From: Desulfobacterales bacterium
GTDB lineage: Bacteria; Desulfobacterota; Desulfobacteria; Desulfobacterales; JAFDCJ01
Length of the DNA stretch: 18,680 nt
NCBI GenBank assembly: GCA_020345785.1
Contig: CP070771.1
Coordinates: 6,512,702 to 6,531,381 of the forward strand
Direction of reading: 5' to 3'
The position numbers and the translations under genes were made by a program. This document shows positions 7,489-14,403 of this stretch, in pieces. The notes beneath the pieces were generated by a model. The model had not been told where the DNA came from. It was given only the letters and a program-made list of their open reading frames with translations, and made no database searches. The stretch's first letter is position 1; every line of letters starts with the position of its first letter.

Positions 7489-8784
7489 ATGAAAATCTAC
7501 AACTATCCCTCAAATACTGCCGAAAAAAGACTTTCCGCCATTGTCGACCGCGGGCTTTCTTTCCACAAAAAGGATTACCAGACGGTCTCACGCATCCTGG
7601 AGGATGTGCGGCGCAACGGCGATGACGCTGTCATTAAATACGCCAGGCGGTTTGATGCACCCGATTTGAGCGTCGACGCGATGAAGGTCAGCGACAAAGA
7701 GATGGCGGCTGCCTCAAAAAGAGTTGATCGCAGGTTCGTCCGTGCCATGAACCGAGCCGCTTCACAAATAGAGGCCTTTCACCGGCAGCAGGTTCGTCAA
7801 TCATGGATCGACACCCGAAGAACCGGCGTGTTGCTGGGACAAATGGTCAATCCGGTGGACGCCGCTGGTATCTATGTGCCCGGTGCCAGAGGCGGTAAGA
7901 CGCCCCTGGTGTCCACCGTTCTGATGACGGCCATTCCCGCCAAAATCGCCGGCGTCAAAAACATCGTGATGGCAACACCATCGACCCGAGAAGGAGGTGT
8001 CAATCCCCATCTTCTGGTTGCCGCCAAGAAGGCGGGCATAAAACAAATTTTTAAAGTCGGCAGCGCCTGGGCCATCGCCGCCCTGGCTTATGGTACCGCC
8101 GCCATCCCCAGGGTTGATGTTATCGCGGGACCCGGCAATATTTATGTGACCCTGGCTAAAAAGATCGTCTCCGGTACCGTCGGCATTGATATGATTGCCG
8201 GACCCAGCGAAGTCCTGGTGATTGCCGACGATTCCGCACATCCTATTTTCGCCGCAGCAGACCTGCTTTCCCAGGCCGAGCATGATATTTTAAGTTCAGC
8301 CATTCTGGTGACCCATTCAGCCCGGATCGCCGCCGCCGTTGCCGCTGAACTCGAAAGACAGCTGACGGCATTAATCCGCAAAGAAATTGCTGCAGCGTCC
8401 CTTTCAAGGTATGGCGCCATATTTGTGGTCCAGGATCTTGATGCCGCCGTGGATCTGGCAAACCGGATAGCACCTGAACATCTCGAGCTTCAAATCAATA
8501 AGCCGTTTGAATATGTAGGGAAAATTCGTCATGCCGGCGCAGTTTTTCTTGGGCATCACACGCCGGAGCCGATCGGAGACTATGTTGCCGGCCCCAACCA
8601 CGTGCTTCCGACCGCCGGCACCGCCCGCTTTGCTTCCGCCCTGGCGGTGGACCATTTCACTAAAAAGACCAGCATTATTCACTATTCTCAGAGCGCTTTC
8701 AAGAAAGAGGCCGCCGATGTGATTCGTCTGGCCGAAATTGAAGGCCTGGATGCCCATGTAAAATCTATCAAGGTGAGGCTTTAG
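7489..8784 (+). CDS. hisD: Histidinol dehydrogenase
   Basis: A zinc enzyme that oxidises L-histidinol to L-histidine with two NAD+, the last step of histidine synthesis. At 431 residues it is full length. The expected zinc ligands are all visible: Gln262 and His265 (SQAEHD), Asp364 (IGDYVAGPNH) and His423 (DAHVKS). The catalytic pair Glu330-His331 (PEHLEL) is present, as are VIAGPGN (211-217) and IAGPSEVLVIAD (236-247). The substrate loop reads YVPGARGGKTPL rather than the more usual YVPGG with YPS, a modest variation. No other his gene adjoins it, so the pathway genes are scattered. HisD paralogues acting on other diols (HpsN-like) exist, but the full ligand set and length fit HisD well. The ribosome binding site before ATG 7489 is weak. 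Confidence 0.95.
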   Translation: MKIYNYPSNTAEKRLSAIVDRGLSFHKKDYQTVSRILEDVRRNGDDAVIKYARRFDAPDLSVDAMKVSDKEMAAASKRVDRRFVRAMNRAASQIEAFHRQQVRQSWIDTRRTGVLLGQMVNPVDAAGIYVPGARGGKTPLVSTVLMTAIPAKIAGVKNIVMATPSTREGGVNPHLLVAAKKAGIKQIFKVGSAWAIAALAYGTAAIPRVDVIAGPGNIYVTLAKKIVSGTVGIDMIAGPSEVLVIADDSAHPIFAAADLLSQAEHDILSSAILVTHSARIAAAVAAELERQLTALIRKEIAAASLSRYGAIFVVQDLDAAVDLANRIAPEHLELQINKPFEYVGKIRHAGAVFLGHHTPEPIGDYVAGPNHVLPTAGTARFASALAVDHFTKKTSIIHYSQSAFKKEAADVIRLAEIEGLDAHVKSIKVRL

Positions 8785-8870
8785 TATTGATCTAAACCAT
8801 CCACCTTTGGTGGAGGACGCGGAGACTGGAGAGGTTCTACCGAACCAGTGTGAAACCTGCGATGGTACTA

Positions 8871-9073
8871 AAATTCGAAATTCGAATATCGAAATTCGAA
8901 ACAAATACAAAACCCGAATGTTTGAAATGTTCAAAACAGGGAAAACAAAAGACCTAAATGATCATAATTGAGCTAACTTGCAAAAATAATAATTGTCATG
9001 TTTAAATGGTTTTTGTCATTGGATTTTTTACATTGGGATTTGTTTCGAATTTCGTGCTTAGGGTTTCGAATTT
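8871..9073. repeat. Inverted heptad-array element 1 (unit AAATTCG)
   Basis: The left arm 8871-8898 has four 7-bp units: AAATTCG, AAATTCG, AATATCG, AAATTCG. The right arm 9046-9073 has four units in the opposite orientation, CGAATTT, CGTGCTT, AGGGTTT, CGAATTT, two of them decayed. A 17-bp stretch at 8890-8906 is perfectly complementary to 9038-9054. The centre is about 150 bp, AT-rich and non-coding. Confidence 0.8.
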
Positions 9074-9169
9074 ATGCCATTAAATGTATATTTTCGTCTC
9101 CTTCAATAAGGATTCCTGAGGCCTAGCCATCTGCGGGAGGAGTATTCACCTACCGCCCGGATTAATTAT

Positions 9170-9196
9170 TTGACACTCTGTGTATTTTTCTATACT
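9170..9196 (+). promoter_or_regulatory. Promoter-like sequence upstream of the vWA/ABC cluster
   Basis: A perfect TTGACA (9170-9175), 15 nt, then TATACT (9191-9196). The spacing is short and the site is about 315 bp from the first gene, so it is only a candidate for the cluster promoter. Confidence 0.27.
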
Positions 9197-9511
9197 GTTG
9201 CGAAATATGTTAGCCAGGCCCACTGCGTTCCAAACTGGAGGGAATTTTGGGGTAAAGTATTTCATAAGGTTTAGTGTTTGAAATTTCCACAAGTCTATTC
9301 TATTATATAACTTTTCCTGTTAAAATAATCTAATCGGAAACAGCTCGTCAGTTTTTTTATTTTAGCCGGCATATGGGCGGCACATCCGAATTTAGAGTGT
9401 CTTGACAAGAATGGTCGCCTGGTTGCACAAGCATAAAGCACCTCCTATAAATGCGTTTGTTGAATGAAGCAATTCATGTCGGCTGCATTATAGATTGACA
9501 AAGGAAAAACG

Positions 9512-10108
9512 GTGGAATTCAAAATTAAATCCAGGGAACGTTCATGGGTATTGGTTGTTGCCTCTATCATCGGACTTGTCGTCATCCTTATCGCCGGCTA
9601 TTTGGTCTGGAAATCTTTGGAGGTGAAAGAAGTTAAGCCGAAGGAGGCTCAGAAAACCGAGCTGCCCCGCATGGCCAATTTACCGCCCAAGAAAGAAGCG
9701 ATCCCGCCCCCCCCGCCGCCGTCCTATACCCCCGATGCGCCGGTCCTGGAACAGGCACGCCAGGCATTAAGAGATGGGATAAGCCCCGAAGAAGCTTTGG
9801 CCTTGGCCAAGTCCCTGCCGGACACTCCGGAACGGGCAGATGCAGCGTTTCTGTTATTGGAGTTTGCCGCGGACAGCGGGAATTCGGAAGCGGCCCTGGC
9901 GGTAGCGCGCTATTATGACCCGACCGACAAAGAGCCCAGCGGCACCATTCGCAAGAACCCGGAAACCGCCTATAACTGGTACCGGGATGCTCTAACCGGG
10001 GGCCAGGAAAAAGCCAAGGACAATCTTGCCCGGCTTCGTCTCTGGGTGGAGGCGCAATCAGATGAGGGGTCCTACGAAGCGCGCGAACTACTAAAAAACT
10101 GGCGTTGA
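9512..10108 (+). CDS. Membrane-anchored protein with proline-rich linker and SEL1-like helical domain
   Basis: A 198-residue protein, first gene of the cluster. GTG start, with AAAGGA 6-7 bp upstream. A basic N-terminus is followed by one membrane segment (about 12-33) that should stay uncleaved, then a charged and proline-rich linker (six prolines at 65-70) and a helical domain from about 78. Residues about 112-175 have the A....G...A...A..Y spacing and YNWYRDAL.GG segment of SEL1/TPR-like repeats, which usually bind proteins. The domain is probably outside the inner membrane. The vWA gene follows after 25 bp. It may be a scaffold that joins the vWA sensor or the FGE-like protein to the membrane; this is inferred from position only. 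No named family recognised. Confidence 0.8.
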   Translation: MEFKIKSRERSWVLVVASIIGLVVILIAGYLVWKSLEVKEVKPKEAQKTELPRMANLPPKKEAIPPPPPPSYTPDAPVLEQARQALRDGISPEEALALAKSLPDTPERADAAFLLLEFAADSGNSEAALAVARYYDPTDKEPSGTIRKNPETAYNWYRDALTGGQEKAKDNLARLRLWVEAQSDEGSYEARELLKNWR

Positions 10109-10133
10109 ACCATTTTAGCTGAAAGGATAGTCC

Positions 10134-12128
10134 ATGCTGAATCGAAAACTATGTCTTATTAAGGCATTTCGCATGGGAACGATTGCTTTGACTTGTCTGA
10201 TGCTGGTCGCGGTTAAGGCTGCGTCGGCGCAGCAATGCAAGCCGCTGCTCATCCCCGGCAAACGATCCCTTTATCAACAGGTGATTACGCATCCCGGAGC
10301 AAATCTTTACGCCTCAGCCGGCAAATCCGCACCGATCACGGAAGCCCGCATTAAGCCGTTTACCGTCTTTTATGTATATGAACGAACCTCGGCGGATGGT
10401 ATCGAATGGCTGAAAGTGGGACCTTCGAGCAGTTGTGAGACCAGCGGTTGGGTTCAGGAAGATAAAATTTCCGAATGGCGCCAGGCCTTAACACTGGTTT
10501 TCACCGAGCGCGAGGGCCGTCATCCTGTTTTATTTTTCAAGGATCTGGAATCCCTTGATCAGGTTGCCGGGTCGGCATCTCCAAGTGAAGAAGCCATTGA
10601 GTTCGCCTCCCTATTTAAGTCTATTAAAGAGGGGAGTTCCTCCCCACCGGCCGATTTTCCGATTCTGGCGATGGAACCGCCGGAGGAAGCCGTTTCGCGC
10701 CAGCGCTTCTATCTGATGCCAATTTTTCAGACCGTGGAGCTTTTTGAAGGCGTTAAATTCCTTGAGCTGGCTTCCATTGATCCGGGCGACTGGCAACTGC
10801 CGGAGGATGTGGAACTGCGGACCAGCATTGTTTTCGTTATCGATACAACCATTTCCATGAAACCCTATATCGACCGTACCAGGGAGGTTGTGCGCAAAAT
10901 TTACGATGCCATCCAGGCGGCAGGTCTGGCTGAAAAGGTGGCGTTTGGCCTGGTGGCATTTCGCAGCAGTACCGAAAAGACACCGGAGCTCGGTTATGTC
11001 AGCAGGGTCCTGTCGGATTTGCGGGACGGCCGTCAGCGCGTCGAGTTTGAGAACGCCCTGGCAGGTGCCGAGGAGGCCAGGGTGTCATCGCATTCCTTCA
11101 ACGAAGACGCTTTTGCCGGTCTTAAAACGGCGCTCGACAAAATGAACTGGAGCCCTTATCAGTCGCGCATTATGCTGCTTATTACCGACGCCGGACCCAT
11201 CCGCAACGATGATCCCTATTCCACGACCGGTATGAACGAACCCGAGATTGCCGATATGGCGGCCGCCAAAGGCGTCAAGATTTTTGTGCTCCATCTCAGG
11301 ACACCCCTGGCAAAAAGGCTCAACAATACTGCTTATGCGGAGGCCAAATATCGGGCCCTGACCGGGCAATCCGATTCCGCAATCGGTGATTTGTACCTGC
11401 CCATCGAAGCCAGCGATACGCAAACCGGGGTGCAGACCTTCGGACGGATCGTTGAGGGCGTGGCTGCCCAAATGGTGCAGCTTGTGAAGGCTACCAGTGC
11501 CGGTGAGCGCCTGCAGATGCCGGAACAGCCTGTGTCGGGCAACGGTGGTGTCGTTGCAGAGGCCGAGCGCAAAGCAGCGATCCTGGGCTATGCCATGCAG
11601 CTCGAATACCTGGGGCGGCGCGGAAAAGTCCAGGCGCCTCAAGTGGTCACATCCTGGGTTTCGGATATGGATCTGGTGCGGCCGGACACCCCCTCTTTCA
11701 GGGTAACTGTTCTGCTGACCAAAAATCAACTCAGTGACCTTTATCAGCGCCTGAAGGTCATATTGGATCAGGCCCAGAGAACCAAGCGCACCGGGGCGCG
11801 GGATTTTTTTCAGGGAATTTTATCCGCGGCTGCCCAAATTTCGCGGGATCCTACGCAATTCAGCCTGAAGCCTAATCAGAATTTGGGAGAGTTGGGTTTA
11901 CTGGGTGAATTCCTGGACGATCTTCCCTATCGCAGCAGTATTATGCGTCTGACGGAAGAAGACTGGTATCGAATGAGCGTCGGCGAGCAGCAGGCGCTGG
12001 TTGACGATCTTAAATCCAAGATCAGGCGCTACCAGCAGTATAACGACGATGTTTCCAATTGGATTAGTTTCGGTGCCACAGATCCCGGCGACAGTTTCTA
12101 CCGGGTGCCGCTGAGTATGATGCCGTAA
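10134..12128 (+). CDS. Secreted SH3-like/von Willebrand factor A protein, PpkA periplasmic-domain-like
   Basis: A 664-residue exported protein. A signal peptide (about 1-32, ASA before QQC) is followed by an SH3-like segment (about 42-115: NLYA, a central FYVYER, W..VG, SGWVQEDK) with Cys35 and Cys101 that could pair. A vWA domain runs from about 231 to 450: SIVFVIDTTIS supplies a metal-site motif (Asp237, Thr239, Ser241) and LLITDAGP supplies Asp352. The rest (about 475-664) is helical and unassigned. In P. aeruginosa PpkA a vWA region follows a kinase domain and a membrane segment; here there is no kinase and no TM beyond the signal peptide. I therefore see it as the detached sensor half of a PpkA-type system, mainly because the ATPase, permease and FGE-like genes follow in TagT-TagS-TagR order. 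AAGGAT precedes ATG 10134. The ligand is unknown. Confidence 0.85.
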   Translation: MLNRKLCLIKAFRMGTIALTCLMLVAVKAASAQQCKPLLIPGKRSLYQQVITHPGANLYASAGKSAPITEARIKPFTVFYVYERTSADGIEWLKVGPSSSCETSGWVQEDKISEWRQALTLVFTEREGRHPVLFFKDLESLDQVAGSASPSEEAIEFASLFKSIKEGSSSPPADFPILAMEPPEEAVSRQRFYLMPIFQTVELFEGVKFLELASIDPGDWQLPEDVELRTSIVFVIDTTISMKPYIDRTREVVRKIYDAIQAAGLAEKVAFGLVAFRSSTEKTPELGYVSRVLSDLRDGRQRVEFENALAGAEEARVSSHSFNEDAFAGLKTALDKMNWSPYQSRIMLLITDAGPIRNDDPYSTTGMNEPEIADMAAAKGVKIFVLHLRTPLAKRLNNTAYAEAKYRALTGQSDSAIGDLYLPIEASDTQTGVQTFGRIVEGVAAQMVQLVKATSAGERLQMPEQPVSGNGGVVAEAERKAAILGYAMQLEYLGRRGKVQAPQVVTSWVSDMDLVRPDTPSFRVTVLLTKNQLSDLYQRLKVILDQAQRTKRTGARDFFQGILSAAAQISRDPTQFSLKPNQNLGELGLLGEFLDDLPYRSSIMRLTEEDWYRMSVGEQQALVDDLKSKIRRYQQYNDDVSNWISFGATDPGDSFYRVPLSMMP

Positions 12129-12223
12129 TTAATCCACCTTGAGAAACAACCCGGCCAGGGCTGTAAATCGTTCTTTAATAACGCTGAAGAAATCTCCGGA
12201 TCGAAACTCCGGTGGATTAATTA
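12126..12223. repeat. 98-bp region bounded by perfect 13-bp inverted repeats
   Basis: TAATTAATCCACC (12126-12138) and GGTGGATTAATTA (12211-12223) are exact reverse complements, 72 bp apart. The left arm includes the vWA stop codon. A smaller hairpin CCGGA..TCCGG lies inside next to the right arm. The region separates two genes of one cluster and could be an mRNA structure controlling the ATPase gene, or a small inserted element. Confidence 0.75.
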
Positions 12224-12261
12224 TACATTTTTTATGCAATAAAAAATATGAGGAGTCCTTA

Positions 12262-13056
12262 TTGTCAGACCCCCAAAAAAAACAGGACGAAAACGCCGCA
12301 GAAAAGAAAGCATCAGAAAGCAATCACACCAAGGGACGCCTCGTTTTCCAGCTGAACAACGTCACCAAAAACTGGTCCGGGGAGCACGGTTTTGAGTTAA
12401 CTATACCGCAGCTGACTATCCGGCAGGGTGAGAAAGTAGCCCTGGTGGGATTCAGCGGCTGCGGCAAGAGCACCCTGCTGGATCTGCTGGCCATGATTCT
12501 GCAGCCGGACCGGGCAACCGAATTTTCTTTTTTTACCGCCGAGGACAAATGCCTGGATGTGGCTGGCACCTGGAAGCGCAAAAATCTGGATGGTCTGGCC
12601 CGTGCACGGATGCAACATATCGGCTATGTACTTCAGACCGGGGGATTGCTGCCCTTTCTTTCTGTATATGACAACATCGCCTTGAGCCGAAACGGCCTGG
12701 GGATGCCGGAGCAGGGTGCCGTTAAAGCGGTTGCCGAAAAGCTCGGGATTGAACGTCACCTGCAAAAGTATCCTTCACAGCTCTCGGTTGGGGAACGACA
12801 GAGAGTTTCTATTGCCAGAGCCATGGCCCACGAACCATCTGTTGTGATTGCCGATGAACCCACCGCATCACTCGATCCAATCAACGCCGAGGAAATTATG
12901 GGGCTTTTTACGCGCTTGGCCGAGGAAAAGGGCGTCACCCTTATTGTGGCGACGCACGAGTGGGATCGTGTGGAAGAACTGGGGTATAGGCAGGTAAAAT
13001 TCGATATCACAAAGGACAAAAGCAAGGGAGCCGTGAGTGCCAGAGTGTCGGGTTAG
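12262..13056 (+). CDS. ABC transporter ATP-binding protein, TagT/LolD-like
   Basis: A 264-residue cytoplasmic ATPase. It has Walker A GFSGCGKST (63-71), Q-loop Gln125 (VLQTGG), signature LSVGERQ (174-180, a variant of LSGGQ), Walker B VVIADEPT with Glu199, D-loop SLD (203-205) and switch His232. All are present, so it should hydrolyse ATP. The type resembles LolD/MacB/FtsE ATPases, which power shape changes in FtsX-like permeases rather than classic import. I use the TTG at 12262, since GAGGAG (12250-12255) sits 6 bp before it; the frame opens at 12139, but that start would run through the inverted repeat and adds low-quality sequence. The first 25 residues are charged and probably disordered. 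The permease follows, separated by a heptad-repeat element. Confidence 0.9.
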   Translation: MSDPQKKQDENAAEKKASESNHTKGRLVFQLNNVTKNWSGEHGFELTIPQLTIRQGEKVALVGFSGCGKSTLLDLLAMILQPDRATEFSFFTAEDKCLDVAGTWKRKNLDGLARARMQHIGYVLQTGGLLPFLSVYDNIALSRNGLGMPEQGAVKAVAEKLGIERHLQKYPSQLSVGERQRVSIARAMAHEPSVVIADEPTASLDPINAEEIMGLFTRLAEEKGVTLIVATHEWDRVEELGYRQVKFDITKDKSKGAVSARVSG

Positions 13057-13063
13057 GATGAAT

Positions 13064-13172
13064 GAATATTGAAAATTGCAGATTGAATATTTTCGGAATT
13101 CTGACTTATTCTTAAAATCGATCTGCCGAAGGCAGACCTCAAATATTCAATATTCAATATTCAATATTCAAT
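13064..13172. repeat. Inverted heptad-array element 2 (unit ATTCAAT) inside the cluster
   Basis: The left arm 13064-13091 has GAATATT, GAAAATT, GCAGATT, GAATATT. The right arm 13145-13172 has four perfect ATTCAAT units, opposite in orientation. The centre holds a perfect hairpin TCTGCC-GAA-GGCAGA (13122-13136). The element fills the gap between ATPase and permease genes, and the permease ribosome binding site (AAGGGA, about 13176) begins right after it. Confidence 0.85.
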
Positions 13173-13185
13173 TTTAAGGGAAAAC

Positions 13186-14403
13186 ATGCACGGTCTAAAA
13201 ACCATCGTTCGTTTGTCGTTGCGCGACTACTCCCATGAACGGTTGCTTTCGGTGTGCACCATTCTTGGATTGGCCGCGGTTCTGGCACCATTGCTGGTAT
13301 TGTTCGGTGTCAAAAGCGGAATTATCAATACTATGGTGGATCGCCTGGTCCAAGATCCCAGAAACCTAGAGATTTCACCGGTGGGAAGCGGCCGCTACAA
13401 TCAGGAGTGGTTTTCAACCCTGGCCAAACGTCCGGGCACAGCCTTCATTATACCCCAGACCCGGTCGATTGCCGCCAACATGATTCTCTATCACAAACGT
13501 GATGACAAGCCGCGAACCCTGGCGGTCGATCTGATCCCGACGGACAGTGGCGATCCGCTGATCGAAAAATGGGGCAAGGTTCCCAAGGAGAATAATGCCG
13601 TCGTACTTTCCGACTCGGTTGCCCGCAAGCTGGAAGTCGCAGTCGGCCAGGAAATCGTCGGTCGAGTCGGCAGATCCGTGCTGGGCCGCAAAGAACAGGT
13701 TACCATTAACCTTAAGGTCATATCCGTATTGCCGCTTGAGGCGTATCCGCGTGATGCAGCGTTTATCAGATTGGCTTTATTGGAGGCTACCGAGGACTAC
13801 CGTGACGGCTTCGGCGCTCCGGCCTTTGGCTGGCCGGGCAAAGGCCGACCGGACCAGCCCAGAGAATATCCGAGCTTTCGACTTTATGCCCGCTCCATCT
13901 ATGACGTTGCCCCGCTGCGTGACTGGTTGACCGGACAGCAATTGGAGATTTACACCCGCGTGGAAGAGATTGAAATCATTCAAAGCCTGGACCGCTCCTT
14001 CAGCCTAATCTTTCGCTTGATTGCCTTTGTTGCGATTTGCGGCTATTTTGCATCGATGGCCAGCAACATTCTGGCCAATGTTAACCGAAAAAGCCGCCAC
14101 CTCGGGATAACGCGCCTGATCGGCTTTTCGACGCGCAGCATTATGTGGTATCCGGTAGTCCAGTCCGTTACCACGGCTGTCCTCGGCACCGCTTTCGCTG
14201 CCTGCCTGTATTTGATTTCACAGATAACCATCAACAGCCTGTTTGCAAGGTACTTGGCCGAAGGCGAATACGTGTGTAAGTTATCGCTGCTTCACCTGAT
14301 GATTGCTTTGATACTGACGATTTCACTATCGATTCTCGCCTCGGGCTATGCTGCGTTTCGGGTGGCGAAAATTGAACCCTCAAAGGTCATCCGTGATGTC
14401 TAA
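13186..14403 (+). CDS. ABC transporter permease, FtsX/MacB-type, TagS-like
   Basis: A 405-residue inner-membrane protein with the four-helix plan of FtsX/LolC/MacB permeases: TM1 about 20-43, a large extracytoplasmic domain (about 44-270), then TM2 about 273-298, TM3 about 322-346 and TM4 about 366-391. The segment after TM2 (NRKSRHLGITRLIGFSTRSI) matches the cytoplasmic coupling region of the family, and the chain ends in the typical A.R.A...PSKVIRDV. It should pair with the ATPase upstream. In the TagQRST system the TagST pair signals to PpkA together with TagR rather than carrying a known substrate; that role is transferred here by gene order. The start ATG has AAGGGA 6 bp upstream. The stop overlaps the next gene by 8 bp. 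Confidence 0.9.
   Translation: MHGLKTIVRLSLRDYSHERLLSVCTILGLAAVLAPLLVLFGVKSGIINTMVDRLVQDPRNLEISPVGSGRYNQEWFSTLAKRPGTAFIIPQTRSIAANMILYHKRDDKPRTLAVDLIPTDSGDPLIEKWGKVPKENNAVVLSDSVARKLEVAVGQEIVGRVGRSVLGRKEQVTINLKVISVLPLEAYPRDAAFIRLALLEATEDYRDGFGAPAFGWPGKGRPDQPREYPSFRLYARSIYDVAPLRDWLTGQQLEIYTRVEEIEIIQSLDRSFSLIFRLIAFVAICGYFASMASNILANVNRKSRHLGITRLIGFSTRSIMWYPVVQSVTTAVLGTAFAACLYLISQITINSLFARYLAEGEYVCKLSLLHLMIALILTISLSILASGYAAFRVAKIEPSKVIRDV

Larger units (their letters stand above)
8785..9511. other. Long non-coding region after hisD
   Basis: About 730 bp with no supported gene. It contains a short hairpin just after hisD (8800-8814, TCCACC-TTT-GGTGGA, no T-tract), another small hairpin GGTTC-TACC-GAACC near 8833, the inverted heptad element 8871-9073, and an AT-rich stretch with promoter-like sequence leading to the gene at 9512. 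Confidence 0.6.

Noticed and set aside
11085..11729. Long - strand open frame opposite the vWA gene
   Set aside because: Shadow of the vWA coding sequence, no ribosome binding site or domain.
12139..12261. N-terminal extension of the ABC ATPase from 12139
   Set aside because: It would run through the inverted repeat; the TTG at 12262 has a well-placed GAGGAG and begins just before the conserved part.
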